Positions 27,698 through 37,152 are shown, counted from the stretch's first letter. The stretch is DNA of 64,000 bases from Staphylococcus canis (GCF_016238445.1 NZ_JABANU010000003.1:1-64000), one strand, 5' to 3'. The notes: a model not told the origin generated them from the sequence alone. Program-made: numbers and translations.

Positions 27698-29203
27698 TTA
27701 ACTTAATAATGTACCGTCTTTATTAAGTTTTAAATTTTCTGCTACTTCTTTACTAATTTTCTTGAATAAATCGACATTATCAGTAAGTTTAATACCGTAT
27801 GACGGAATCATTTCTTTAATTTTAGGTTCCCATTCACTTAAATATGTTGGGAATGTACGCTCTATGATATCTAACATGACCGCAACTGCTGTTGAGGCAC
27901 CTGGTGATGCACCAAGAAGTGCTGCAAGTGTGCCATCTTTTGACGTAATGACCTCTGTACCAAATTGAAGTGTTCCTTTACCTTTATCTTTCGTATCTTT
28001 AATCACCTGAACACGTTGACCTGCAACAACGACTTTCCAATCTTCTGCCTTAGCTTCCGGTACAAACTTTCTTAAGTCCGCAATACGTGCTTGATTTGAC
28101 AATAATAATTGAGAAACTAAATATTTAGTCAAATCCATCTCTTTAGCGCCAGCTGCAAGCATTGTTGTTAAATTGTTTGGTTTGATAGATTTAAATAAAT
28201 CTAAGTAAGAGCCTGTTTTTAAGAATTTCGGTGAAAATCCTGCAAATGGTCCAAATAATAATGAACGCTTGCCATCAATATAACGTGTATCTAAATGCGG
28301 TACAGACATTGGAGGTGCACCCACTTCTGCTTTACCATAAACTTTGGCTTTATGCTTTTGAATCACATCATCGTTTTGACATACTAAGAATAAACCACTA
28401 ACTGGGAAACCACCGATATGTTTCGATTCTGGAATACCTGTCTTTTGTAAAAGTGGTAAGCTTGCACCACCTGCACCAATAAATACAAACTTAGATTCTA
28501 CAGTAAAGACTTTATCTTCTTTAAGGTCGCGAATTTTAACTGTCCATGAGCCATCTTTATTTTGCGATAAGGTTTTAACCTCGTGCTCATAGTAAATTGA
28601 GCCACCTTGTGCTTCTAACTGCTCTAATAATTGCTGTGTTAGTGCACCAAAGTTCACATCTGTTCCAGACTCGTCACGTGTAGCAGCAATTGCTTCACTG
28701 TCTGCTTGACGTCCTTCCATCATTAGAGGAATCCATTGACGTAACGTTTCAGTGTCATCTGCAATATCCATTCCACTGAATAATACATTTTCTCTTAAAG
28801 CTTTTACACGTGATTCTAAAAATTTCACATTACGGTCGCCTGTTACGAAACTCATATGTGGGACAGCATGAATAAATGCTTCAGGCTCTGGTAACTTTCC
28901 AGATTTAACAAGATAAGACCAGAATTGTTTAGAAACTTGAAATTGCTCATTGATTTTAATAGCCTTTGTAATGTCCATAGTGCCATCTGCTTTTTCACTA
29001 GTATAATTTAATTCACATAAGGCTGAATGACCTGTACCAGCATTATTCCAAACGTTTGAACTTTCCTTTGCACATGTATCTAAACGTTCAAACACATTAA
29101 TATCCCACTCTGGTTTTAATTCTTTTAATAGTACACCTAATGTTGCACTCATAATACCGCCACCGATAAGCACAACATCTGTCTTGTTATGTAAATTATT
29201 CAT
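27698..29203 (-). CDS. mqo: Malate:quinone oxidoreductase
   Basis: FAD enzyme at the cytoplasmic membrane that oxidises malate to oxaloacetate and reduces menaquinone. The 501-residue protein has the dinucleotide motif [14 protein letters not shown] near residue 10, [19 protein letters not shown] near residue 50, [21 protein letters not shown] near residue 250 and the C-terminal [10 protein letters not shown] near residue 435. The ATG at 29203 is chosen for the AAGGGGGA SD about 10 nt upstream; an upstream TTG lies before that SD. Confidence 0.94.
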   Translation of the reverse strand: MNNLHNKTDVVLIGGGIMSATLGVLLKELKPEWDINVFERLDTCAKESSNVWNNAGTGHSALCELNYTSEKADGTMDITKAIKINEQFQVSKQFWSYLVKSGKLPEPEAFIHAVPHMSFVTGDRNVKFLESRVKALRENVLFSGMDIADDTETLRQWIPLMMEGRQADSEAIAATRDESGTDVNFGALTQQLLEQLEAQGGSIYYEHEVKTLSQNKDGSWTVKIRDLKEDKVFTVESKFVFIGAGGASLPLLQKTGIPESKHIGGFPVSGLFLVCQNDDVIQKHKAKVYGKAEVGAPPMSVPHLDTRYIDGKRSLLFGPFAGFSPKFLKTGSYLDLFKSIKPNNLTTMLAAGAKEMDLTKYLVSQLLLSNQARIADLRKFVPEAKAEDWKVVVAGQRVQVIKDTKDKGKGTLQFGTEVITSKDGTLAALLGASPGASTAVAVMLDIIERTFPTYLSEWEPKIKEMIPSYGIKLTDNVDLFKKISKEVAENLKLNKDGTLLS

Positions 29204-29478
29204 AACAATACAGTCCCCCTTCTTCAAATTTAAAGCATATATATCTTTAAAATATTGCCCTTTGTAATACTGTATTCAATTTTCAAAAAATGATTAACAC
29301 ATTAATTATATACCTAATCCTTATAAGAAAAAAGGAATTATCATTATTTTCTCACGTTAGACAAAATTCTATCTAATAATGTGCGACTTGCTTAATTTCT
29401 ATATTTTATTGAACTTTCCCACTTTTTTGTATATAAATGCTATAATAATATAAAAATAGAGTGTTTGGGGAATTCATT

Positions 29479-30636
29479 ATGAAATCTATTACATTTTTAA
29501 TGCACAATATTTATGCTGTCGGTGGCACAGTCAAAACGATTACAAATTTAGCCAATCAATTGTCAAAGCAAGGGCACTCAGTAAAAATTATAACAATTTT
29601 CAAAACGCAAAAAGCTCCCTACTTCCACTTAGATCATCGCGTTAAAATTGAACACTTAATTAATTATCAAATAGACATTCGAAATATCATACCATTATGT
29701 GCAAATCGTATTCGTAAGTTTACCCCTTTATTAAAACCGAGACATTTATCACATTTTGAGCCTGGTTTTAAGCAATATTCAAGTTATATTGAAAAACGTT
29801 TAATTCGAGCAATTGAACACGATCACTCGGATATTCTCATCGGCACGCGTGCAAGCCATAATATTTTAATTGCACGTTTCGCTCGACCTGAACAAATTAC
29901 GATTGGTATGGAACATATGAATTTCACAGCGCATCATCCACAGTTAAGAGCGGAAATTATACAATATTATAATCATCTCAATGCTATTACTACACTTACC
30001 GAAGAAGACCAAGCATGTTATGCATCAGAACTCGATATCCCTGTATTTCTTCTGCCGAACATGATTGATGAAAAACGTCATCAAATTATGAAATTAAAGC
30101 GCATTATTTCTGTAGGCCGCTTCGAATACGAAAAAGGCTTTGATATTTTAATTGAAGCAGTTTATAAAATTCAAGAAGAGCTAAGAGAGCAAGGATATAC
30201 GGTTGAAATTTATGGTGAAGGTCCTGAAAAAGAAGCATTAGGGCAGCAAATTAACTTTTTAAGATTGCAAGACTTAGTCGCGTTGAAACCAGCGACACAA
30301 CATATTAGTGTTCACTTAGCAGAAAGTCAAATTACCTGCGTCCCCTCAAGAAATGAAGGTTTTGGCATGACAATTTTAGAAGCTATGAATCAAGGAAGTA
30401 TTGTAGTGAGCTTTGATGGTAACGTAGGCCCTCGTGCGCTCATTAAACATCAAGTAAATGGCTATTTGGTTCCTCATTTAAATGTAGAATTGCTAGGTCA
30501 ACAACTTCTAGAAGTTATCGCACACAGTTATACATCACGTACCAAATCGATTATTGCAAATGGTTATCAAACTGTTGAAAATTATGGACCAGAAGATATT
30601 TATCAACAATTTTTAACAATCATACATCAAATTTAA
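29479..30636 (+). CDS. Family 4-type glycosyltransferase
   Basis: A 385-residue GT-B glycosyltransferase. The N-terminal domain begins FLMHNIYAVGGTVKTITNLA, with the glycine loop that often binds acceptor. The C-terminal nucleotide-sugar domain starts IISVGRFEYEKGFDILIEA near residue 210 and has VPSRNEGFGMTILEAMNQG near residue 290, the EX7E motif of the family. The ATG follows TTGGGGA at 8 nt. Teichoic acid, capsule or glycoprotein glycosylation are possible; no biosynthetic cluster surrounds it. Confidence 0.85.
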   Translation: MKSITFLMHNIYAVGGTVKTITNLANQLSKQGHSVKIITIFKTQKAPYFHLDHRVKIEHLINYQIDIRNIIPLCANRIRKFTPLLKPRHLSHFEPGFKQYSSYIEKRLIRAIEHDHSDILIGTRASHNILIARFARPEQITIGMEHMNFTAHHPQLRAEIIQYYNHLNAITTLTEEDQACYASELDIPVFLLPNMIDEKRHQIMKLKRIISVGRFEYEKGFDILIEAVYKIQEELREQGYTVEIYGEGPEKEALGQQINFLRLQDLVALKPATQHISVHLAESQITCVPSRNEGFGMTILEAMNQGSIVVSFDGNVGPRALIKHQVNGYLVPHLNVELLGQQLLEVIAHSYTSRTKSIIANGYQTVENYGPEDIYQQFLTIIHQI

Positions 30637-30671
30637 AAATCCCTCAGCTGATGATGTCAGTTGAGGGATTT
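30637..30671. terminator. Bidirectional terminator (glycosyltransferase / lctP)
   Basis: Arms AAATCCCTCAGCTG and CAGTTGAGGGATTT between convergent genes. Confidence 0.88.
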
Positions 30672-30693
30672 AATAATAGAGTGAACTGCTTAA

Positions 30694-32316
30694 TTAAGCA
30701 CCGATAATTAATGATAAGATAAATGTCCAAATACACCAGAATACAAGTAAACCTATACTGTATTTTAATGTCATTTTTAAGAGTTCTGACTCTTTACCTA
30801 CTTGCTTAACCGCTGCAGTGGCAATTGCGATAGATTGTGGAGAAATTAACTTCGCAATTGTTCCACCTGCAGTATTCGCAGCAACAAGTAACGCACCGCT
30901 CGTACCAACTTGTGGTGCAACTGTTGCTTGAATTGGTGCAAATAAAGCATTGTTATTTGTAACAGATCCTGTCATAAATACACCAATCCAACCTAAGATA
31001 GGTGACAATAATGGGAATACTGTACCTGTTTTCGCAATCGCTTCACCCATTGCACTTGTTAAACCACCATAAGTTGTTAATTTAGCAATAGCGAGGATAA
31101 AACAAATTGTGATGATTGGTAACCATAACTCTTTAAACGCTTGTACAAGTAATGCACCTGCAGTCTTAAAATTGATTTTTTTAGACATTAAAATCGTGAT
31201 TACACCAGCAAGTAATAATGCCATACCTGTTTGGTTAATCAAATTAAACGTTAACATAATTGGATGGCCTGACACATCATTATTCGTACCTGGAATACCA
31301 AATACAATATTCATAAATGATAACGCGCCACCTTCTGCAAATAAACCTTTGAAGAATTTAGAACTCCAGATTAATACTAAAACAGTTAAAATCACGAATG
31401 GGCTCCAAGCATAAACAATTTCGCCAATAGAATGTTTTTTAGGTTCTAATGTTTCAGCTTCGTTATTATTATTCACACGATAAATATGTTTTGGTTGGAA
31501 ACGTTTAGAAACTAAAGCTAATACAGCCATCGCTGCTAAAGGCGGAATAACGTCTGCTAATTCTGGACCTTGGAATTGATTAAATATTGTTTGTAAAACT
31601 GTAAATGGTATAGCTACAGCTAAAATAGCAGGTAAAGTTTCTTTAATACCTTTAAAGCCATCTAAAATAAATACTAATAAAAATGGTACAAATAAGCTTA
31701 ATAAAGGTAAGCTCAAGTTTAAAGCACGAGAAACATCAATCGCTTCTACATTACCAGGTAAAGCTAATGTATTGATTACTGATACAGGTAAGCCAATAGC
31801 ACCATATGCACCTGCAGCACCGTTACCAATTAAACAAAGCATCGCTGCTTTTAATGGTTCAAAGCCTAATTGGATTAAAAGCACAGCACAAATCGCGATA
31901 GGTACACCGAAACCTGCAACACCTTCTAAAAATGCATTAAAACTAAAGCCAATTAAAAGGAGTTGAATACGTTGGTCTTCAGACACTGATGTAATACTAT
32001 CTTGAATTGTCTCAAATTGACCTGTCTCAACTGTTACTTTGTATAACCAAACTGCCATCATTACGATAAAGCCAATTGGCAATATACCTTGATAAAAACC
32101 TTCTGCAATACCACCTGTAACAATACCAAATGGTAACTTAAACACAAATGCAGCAATAATAATAGTCACAATTAGTGTTGTTAAAGCTGCGTAAATCCCT
32201 TTCATTTTAAACACTGTTAAACAGAGTAAGAATAAAATGATAGGTATACTTGCAATTATTGCAGATATTGCAAGATTGTTAAAAGGGTCAAAACTAGTTA
32301 CTAACATCTCTTTCAT
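30694..32316 (-). CDS. lctP: L-lactate permease
   Basis: A lactate/glycolate permease of 537-540 residues in the cytoplasmic membrane. Family features are FLLCLTVFKMKGIYAAL near residue 30, FLEGVAGFGVPIAICAVLL near residue 135, GAAGAYGAIGLPVSVINTLA near residue 165, and GVFMTGSVTNNNALFAPIQ near residue 455 followed by ANTAGGTIAKLISPQS. The first ATG is close to GAAGGT; the second in-frame ATG (32307) is an alternative. A Rex-like operator at 32357-32372 suggests induction when NADH is high. Confidence 0.94.
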   Translation of the reverse strand: MKEMLVTSFDPFNNLAISAIIASIPIILFLLCLTVFKMKGIYAALTTLIVTIIIAAFVFKLPFGIVTGGIAEGFYQGILPIGFIVMMAVWLYKVTVETGQFETIQDSITSVSEDQRIQLLLIGFSFNAFLEGVAGFGVPIAICAVLLIQLGFEPLKAAMLCLIGNGAAGAYGAIGLPVSVINTLALPGNVEAIDVSRALNLSLPLLSLFVPFLLVFILDGFKGIKETLPAILAVAIPFTVLQTIFNQFQGPELADVIPPLAAMAVLALVSKRFQPKHIYRVNNNNEAETLEPKKHSIGEIVYAWSPFVILTVLVLIWSSKFFKGLFAEGGALSFMNIVFGIPGTNNDVSGHPIMLTFNLINQTGMALLLAGVITILMSKKINFKTAGALLVQAFKELWLPIITICFILAIAKLTTYGGLTSAMGEAIAKTGTVFPLLSPILGWIGVFMTGSVTNNNALFAPIQATVAPQVGTSGALLVAANTAGGTIAKLISPQSIAIATAAVKQVGKESELLKMTLKYSIGLLVFWCIWTFILSLIIGA

Positions 32317-32356
32317 CTACCTTCAATAAGATTTAAATAAAACACAACGGGTTAAA

Positions 32357-32372
32357 TGTGATTTATTTCACA
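32357..32372. promoter_or_regulatory. Rex-like redox operator of lctP
   Basis: TGTGA-N6-TCACA in an AT-rich context, 41 bp before the lctP start. It matches the core of the Rex consensus (TTGTGAA-N4-TTCACAA). lctP is a known Rex target in S. aureus. The outer bases deviate, so this is a good but imperfect match. Confidence 0.7.
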
Positions 32373-32442
32373 TAAAATATAACACTTCATTGTATCGAAA
32401 TCAATACCAAATTTAAAATTTATCACTACTTTTTATGAAAAC

Positions 32443-32496
32443 AATAAAGTGAATTAATTTAAATTAACACATCTTTTCAAATTAATCCACTTTATT
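32443..32496 (-). terminator. Terminator after the lipoprotein gene
   Basis: Arms AATAAAGTGGATTAATTT and AAATTAATTCACTTTATT around a short loop, followed by GTTTT on the minus strand. Confidence 0.75.
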
Positions 32497-32510
32497 TATG
32501 ATAACGCGTA

Positions 32511-33404
32511 TTATTGAACGTAAGCTGGATCCACTATTCTAGCTTGTCCTGTATAATCTACTACTACAATTGTATACGTCCCAGGATTCGCTTGATTAAT
32601 GAAACTAAACATATATGCATATTGTCCATCCTGATTTAAAATTGCATAGTCATTATAAGGATTATTACTACCATTAAATTGATTCACTTCTGCTGACGCT
32701 GAATTTAATGAAGTTTCAAAATTTGGTAAGTATCGTAAAGCTTCTTGACGATTGATGTCTGTTGACGCTAAATTTTGAGCAACAGGAGCAACATTTTGTC
32801 CTTGGTATGGTGCAACATAAGACGCTGTAGTTGTATTTGATTGTCCATTATTTCCTGCATCTGATTGATTATTAGAAGCCACACTAGCATTAGACTCATT
32901 ATAACCTTGATTGCCATAACCGTAGCCCGATTGGTCATACGCTTGACTATTAGTACCATTATATTGATCTTGATTATTTACGTTGCCATCGTTATATCCT
33001 TCTGAATTGGTACCTTGATCAGAAGATGTTGAATCATTATTTCCATTTGCGCCTTGGTTATCACTAGAATTTGAACTAGATTGACCATTTTGTGCAACTT
33101 GACTATTATCATTTTGATTGCCATTTCCAGTATTAGAAGACGCATTGTTATTCGCATTACTATCTTTATTTTCTTCATTTGATACGTCATTAGATTTTTG
33201 TTCTGAAGATTTACCCTCTTTGTCGTTAGATGCTTTGTCAGATTGTTCATTCGATTTTTTGTCTTTACTATTTGCGTTGTCTTTTTGTTCAGTTTGTTGC
33301 GCCTCATTATCCGCTTTCTTTTTCGCATCATCTCCATCATCATTCGAAGAGCACGCTGATAAAATAACCCCAACCACTAAAGCACTCGATAATAACTTTT
33401 TCAT
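32511..33404 (-). CDS. Low-complexity Asn/Ser/Gln-rich lipoprotein
   Basis: A 297-residue predicted lipoprotein. The signal peptide MKKLLSSALVVGVILSAC ends in the lipobox LSAC, with Cys near residue 18. Residues 20-75 are charged (Lys, Asp, Glu, Gln), and residues 75-200 are a flexible stretch dominated by Asn, Ser, Gly, Gln and Asp with Tyr-Gly repeats. A compact C-terminal domain of about 80 residues (EALRYLPNFETS, GQYAYMFSFINQANPGTYTIVVVDY) is probably the functional part, held off the membrane by the stalk. No named family recognised. The ATG follows GGAGGCGAAGGAT; antisense frames over the stalk are artefacts of codon bias. Confidence 0.82.
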   Translation of the reverse strand: MKKLLSSALVVGVILSACSSNDDGDDAKKKADNEAQQTEQKDNANSKDKKSNEQSDKASNDKEGKSSEQKSNDVSNEENKDSNANNNASSNTGNGNQNDNSQVAQNGQSSSNSSDNQGANGNNDSTSSDQGTNSEGYNDGNVNNQDQYNGTNSQAYDQSGYGYGNQGYNESNASVASNNQSDAGNNGQSNTTTASYVAPYQGQNVAPVAQNLASTDINRQEALRYLPNFETSLNSASAEVNQFNGSNNPYNDYAILNQDGQYAYMFSFINQANPGTYTIVVVDYTGQARIVDPAYVQ

Positions 33405-33487
33405 ATCCTTCGCCTCCATAGAAAATAAATTGATAAGATAAAAGACCTATCACTTTTTTATAGACTACGACAACACCAAATAAACAT
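33405..33487. other. Upstream region of the lipoprotein gene
   Basis: Short AT-rich leader between the lipoprotein gene (minus) and the second repeat array. It presumably contains the lipoprotein promoter. The whole gene-free stretch from here to 34071 is filled mainly by repeats. Confidence 0.4.
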
Positions 33488-33975
33488 CAAGGTTGTTGAG
33501 GAAGCGTTTAGGATTCAAGCAGAATGAAATAATACGCAAAAATTGGTTTTTAATTTTAGCGCATTATGGAATTCTGTCGAGAATCCTGCTTCCGAAACAC
33601 CGTCTATCATCAAGATCATTGAGAGAGCGTTTTGAATTCTAAAGAACCACTTTGGATGGAGTCTCTTATCTAAAGGTTATCAATCATATTAAGCCTCCAG
33701 ACGTTAGTGGTTCTTACAAATGCGTAAATGCGCATTTGTTCATTTAACACCTGCACGTTGCGAAGTTCTGTTGAGAATTCAGCTCTCGAAATGCCGTTCA
33801 TCACCAAGGTTGTTGAAAAAGCGGTTAGAATTAGAGTAGAACGTAACAGCTTGTAAAATCGTAGTTTGATTTTATCAAGATGTAGAGTTCTACCGATAAT
33901 TCTGCTTCCGAAACACCGTCTATCATCAAGGTTGTTGAGGAAGTGCTTAGTGTTTGAGCAGAACTACAACTACTC
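33488..33975 (+). repeat. Structured repeat array, locus 2
   Basis: Four units start at 33488, 33611, 33804 and 33927. Units 1 and 3 are 123 bp. Unit 2 is 193 bp because it carries an extra hairpin module (33640-33745). Unit 4 is cut off after its left arm. Unit 1 pairs GGAAGC/GCTTCC, AGGATTC/GAATCCT and CAGAAT/ATTCTG. Unit 3 pairs AGAATTA/TAATTCT, GTAGAAC/GTTCTAC and CTTGTAAAATC/GATTTTATCAAG. Unit 2 pairs GAGAGC/GCTCTC and GAATTC/GAATTC. Both sides change together relative to locus 1, so structure is preserved. The array lies between divergent promoters. Confidence 0.88.
33640..33745 (+). repeat. Nested hairpin module in repeat unit 2
   Basis: A roughly 105-bp module replacing the inner stem of the unit. 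Its outer helix is AAGAACCACT / AGTGGTTCTT, an inner helix is TGGAG / CTCCA, and a second hairpin is ACAAATGCG / GCGCATTTGT. A close copy lies at 46067-46175; most differences are C/T or in loops. Function unknown. Confidence 0.8.
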
Positions 33976-34071
33976 ATTGATATAATTATTTATTCTTTAT
34001 GGTTAGAATTTGCAATTAAATAATCGATGTTGGTATTCTTTGTATGAAATGTAATCAAGGAGGAATCTGAA

Positions 34072-35067
34072 ATGGCTCAAAATTTTAAAGCATTTGTCGT
34101 CAATAATGAGAACAATCAGTTTAAAGGTGAATTTAAACAACTCGATACGACACAACTTCCTGATGGAGATGTTACCATTCGCGTTCATTATTCAAGTATT
34201 AACTATAAAGATGTTTTAGCAACACAGCCTAATAATAAAATCATTCGGCAATATCCACTGATTCCTGGTATTGATTTAGCTGGAACAGTCATTGAATCGA
34301 GTCATCCTTCTTTTCAAAAGGGCGATAAAGTACTTGCGACAGGATACGAACTTGGTGTATCACATGACGGAGGTTATAGCGAAATCGCACGCTTAAATGG
34401 AGATTGGCTTGTACACTTACCAGAGGATCTAACGCTTGAAGAAGCGATGATTATTGGAACTGCCGGTTTTACTGCAGCGCTATCCATACAATTATTAGAA
34501 GATAACAAAATCTCTAGTACAAATGGTCCTATCCTTGTAAGAGGTGCTAGTGGTGGTGTAGGTTCAATGGCTCTTATGATGTTAAAAGCAATCGGATATC
34601 ATACTGTCGCTAGTACTGGCCAAGAGAAAAAAGCAGAAAGATTAAAGGAACTTGGTGCAAACGAAGTCATCCCACGTATTTCTAACGATAGCCAAAAAGC
34701 ATTGCTTAAACCCGAATGGCAAGCGGCAATTGATCCAGTTGGTGGCGCTACTATTGAGTCGATTTTAAAATGTATCCAACCTCATGGTGCTGTTGCGTTA
34801 AGTGGTAATGTGAGTGGTGCTAAATTTTCATCTACTGTATTTCCATTTATTCTACGTGGAATTCGTATCATAGGTGTAGATTCTGTTAATTTCCCTATGA
34901 AACGTCGTCAACACATTTGGCGTCGCTTAGCTAAAGATTTAAAGCCAGCACATCTTCATGATATTAAAACGGTTGTACCATTTGATGACATTGAAAAAGG
35001 GTTTGAGCTGTTACAAAATGACGATCACTTTGGTCGTATCATTATTGATATGAAGGTTTCACAATAA
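34072..35067 (+). CDS. YhdH/YhfP-type quinone oxidoreductase (acryloyl-CoA reductase-like)
   Basis: A 331-residue NADPH-dependent medium-chain reductase without the structural zinc site. It has HYSSINYKDVLAT near residue 38, LIPGIDLAGTVIES near residue 65, TAGFTAALSI near residue 130, and the Rossmann motif RGASGGVGSMALMMLK near residue 153. The C-terminal GRIIIDM is typical of YhdH members, some of which reduce acryloyl-CoA. The ATG follows AAGGAGGAA. Single gene with a terminator at 35090-35136. Confidence 0.86.
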   Translation: MAQNFKAFVVNNENNQFKGEFKQLDTTQLPDGDVTIRVHYSSINYKDVLATQPNNKIIRQYPLIPGIDLAGTVIESSHPSFQKGDKVLATGYELGVSHDGGYSEIARLNGDWLVHLPEDLTLEEAMIIGTAGFTAALSIQLLEDNKISSTNGPILVRGASGGVGSMALMMLKAIGYHTVASTGQEKKAERLKELGANEVIPRISNDSQKALLKPEWQAAIDPVGGATIESILKCIQPHGAVALSGNVSGAKFSSTVFPFILRGIRIIGVDSVNFPMKRRQHIWRRLAKDLKPAHLHDIKTVVPFDDIEKGFELLQNDDHFGRIIIDMKVSQ

Positions 35068-35089
35068 AATCAATCATAATTCATATTTT

Positions 35090-35136
35090 AAACTGCGGGC
35101 ACTGTATATTAACCAATCATAGTGTTCGCAGTTTTT
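35090..35136 (+). terminator. Terminator of the quinone oxidoreductase gene
   Basis: Arms AAACTGCG and CGCAGTTT extended by ACT/AGT, followed by T residues. Confidence 0.82.
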
Positions 35137-35180
35137 CTATATATCTCATCGTTCAGTTTTTTTCATTTACTAATCAGATA

Positions 35181-35194
35181 TGAAAGCGTATACT
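35181..35194 (+). promoter_or_regulatory. Candidate CcpA cre site before the sugar porter
   Basis: TGAAAGCGTATACT lies 31 bp before the sugar porter start and fits the cre pattern TGNAARCGNWWNCA except the last base. It suggests carbon catabolite control. Confidence 0.55.
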
Positions 35195-35225
35195 GAATGT
35201 GCAAAATATTTGGGAGGTAAATTGG

Positions 35226-36563
35226 ATGAAAATCAATAAAAAATTAATTTTCTTTATTGGCGCACTCGGGGGTCTTCTTTACGGATATGACATGGGTGTT
35301 ATTTCAGGAGCATTACTGTATCTAAAAAATGATATTCCGTTAAATGCTTTTACTGAAGGTCTAGTTGTGTCGTCAATGTTAGTCGGTGCCATCTTCGGTT
35401 CTGGTTTTAGTGGACCATTATCTGAAAAATTAGGTCGTAGACGACTCGTATTTATTATTTCTATCATATTTATTATTGGAGCATTAATATTGGCATTCGC
35501 ACCGACAATGGAAATTTTAGTACTCGGTCGACTCGTAATTGGGTTTGCAGTCGGAGGATCTACTGCAATTGTACCTGTTTATTTATCAGAACTTGCACCT
35601 ACTGATGCACGTGGGTCATTGAGTTCATTGAATCAATTGATGATTACGATTGGGATTTTGTCATCTTATCTTGTTAACTATGCCTTCGCACCTATCGAAG
35701 GTTGGCGTTGGATGCTTGGACTTGCGATAGTACCATCACTTATTTTAATGATTGGTGTTATCTTCATGCCAGAAAGTCCAAGATGGTTACTTGAAAAACG
35801 TGGTGAAAAAGCAGCACGTGATGTCATGAAGTTAACTTACCCAGAATCTGAAATTGATAAAGAAATTGCTAATATGAAACATATTAATGAAATCTCTGAA
35901 GGAACATGGACTGTTTTAAAATCTCCATGGTTACTTTCAACAATTATTATTGGTAGTGTTTTTGCATTATTACAACAATTAATTGGAATCAATGCGATTA
36001 TTTACTATGCACCTTCTATTTTCGAACGTGCTGGCTTAGGAAGTTCAACTTCAATTTTAAGCACTGTCGGCATCGGGGTTGTAAACGTCCTTGTGACTAT
36101 AGTCGCTATTTTCATTATTGATAAAATTGACCGTAAAAAACTACTCGTTATCGGTAATATTGGGATGGTCACATCATTACTTACAATGAGTGTTTTAATT
36201 TGGTTAATTGGTGTAAATAGTTCGATTTGGATTATGATGATTTGTTTAACAACATTTATTATTTTCTTTGGTATTTCTTGGGGACCTGTACTTTGGGTTA
36301 TGTTACCAGAGTTATTCCCAATGCGTGCACGTGGAGCTGCAACAGGAATTGCTGCATTAGTACTTTCAATTGGTAGCTTACTCGTTGCGCAATTCTTCCC
36401 AGTACTTGTTTCGATTTTCCAAGTTCAACAAGTATTCTTGATTTTCGCAGTAATTGGAGTTATTGCATTATTCTTTGTTATTAAGTTCTTACCTGAAACA
36501 CGTGGTCGAAGCTTAGAAGAAATTGAAAAAGATTTACGTGAACGTAGTAATTTATCATCATAA
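35226..36563 (+). CDS. glcP: Sugar porter MFS transporter, GlcP-like
   Basis: A 445-residue, twelve-helix sugar:H+ symporter. Sugar-porter motifs are all present: GGLLYGYDMGVISGALLYL at the N-terminus, KLGRRR near residue 68, PVYLSELAPTDARGS near residue 120, PESPRWLLEKRGE near residue 187, QQLIGINAIIYYAPSIF near residue 250 and PETRGRSLEEIE at the end. Overall it is very close to the glucose/H+ symporter GlcP of S. epidermidis as I recall it. The ATG follows GGGAGGT. Glucose as substrate is inferred. Confidence 0.88.
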   Translation: MKINKKLIFFIGALGGLLYGYDMGVISGALLYLKNDIPLNAFTEGLVVSSMLVGAIFGSGFSGPLSEKLGRRRLVFIISIIFIIGALILAFAPTMEILVLGRLVIGFAVGGSTAIVPVYLSELAPTDARGSLSSLNQLMITIGILSSYLVNYAFAPIEGWRWMLGLAIVPSLILMIGVIFMPESPRWLLEKRGEKAARDVMKLTYPESEIDKEIANMKHINEISEGTWTVLKSPWLLSTIIIGSVFALLQQLIGINAIIYYAPSIFERAGLGSSTSILSTVGIGVVNVLVTIVAIFIIDKIDRKKLLVIGNIGMVTSLLTMSVLIWLIGVNSSIWIMMICLTTFIIFFGISWGPVLWVMLPELFPMRARGAATGIAALVLSIGSLLVAQFFPVLVSIFQVQQVFLIFAVIGVIALFFVIKFLPETRGRSLEEIEKDLRERSNLSS

Positions 36564-36570
36564 TAGTGTG

Positions 36571-36611
36571 AGAGGTGTTCAACTGTTTTTACAGTTTGAG
36601 AACACCTCTCT
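36571..36611 (+). terminator. Terminator of the sugar porter gene
   Basis: Arms GAGAGGTGTTC and GAACACCTCTC followed by TTTTT. Confidence 0.9.
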
Positions 36612-36663
36612 TTTTGATTAACACTACACTTTTTAGAGAATATTATAAGAAAGGAGGATTCTA

Positions 36664-37083
36664 ATGGAGATTCGAAAATTAAACATACCACCTTCATCGA
36701 TTGATTATTGTCATTTACGAAAGATTTGCGGTATGAGCGAGAAATCGATAGAAGCAGCTGAAATTGGATTAAAACATGCATGCTTTAATGTCACACTGTA
36801 TGATGACACTTTATTAATTGGAATGGGCAGAGTGATTGGAGATGGCGCCACTGCATTTCAAATTATCGATATTGCAGTACATCCAGATTATCAAAAACAA
36901 GGTTACGGTAAACAGATAATGAAGGAAATTATGTCATTTATTGAAGAGGTTCAATTACCTGGAACTTATGTGAGCCTTATCGCCGATCATCCAGCGGAAC
37001 ATTTATATCAACAATTTGGGTTTCAAATGACTGCTCCAGCGTCTCAAGGGATGTATGTACACTACCCTTATCATTCTGATTAA
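36664..37083 (+). CDS. GNAT family N-acetyltransferase
   Basis: A 139-residue acetyltransferase. The acetyl-CoA binding motif is QKQGYGKQI near residue 78, preceded by the beta-4 strand IIDIAVHPDY. The C-terminus YQQFGFQM is typical. The substrate is unknown. The ATG follows AAAGGAGGATTC. It is convergent with the DUF2871 gene. Confidence 0.86.
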   Translation: MEIRKLNIPPSSIDYCHLRKICGMSEKSIEAAEIGLKHACFNVTLYDDTLLIGMGRVIGDGATAFQIIDIAVHPDYQKQGYGKQIMKEIMSFIEEVQLPGTYVSLIADHPAEHLYQQFGFQMTAPASQGMYVHYPYHSD

Positions 37084-37095
37084 TATAAAAATAAA

Positions 37096-37138
37096 AAAGC
37101 TGGCATGTCTTTTCAAATTCCTGAAGCATGCCAACTTT
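37096..37138. terminator. Bidirectional terminator (GNAT / DUF2871)
   Basis: Arms AAAGCTGGCATG and CATGCCAACTTT with A- and T-rich flanks. Confidence 0.85.
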
Positions 37139-37152
37139 TATTGAGGTAATTA

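Noticed and set aside
32978-33441. Long frames on both strands overlapping the lipoprotein stalk
   Set aside because: They arise from the repetitive Asn/Ser/Asp codons of the lipoprotein; no SD and low-complexity products.
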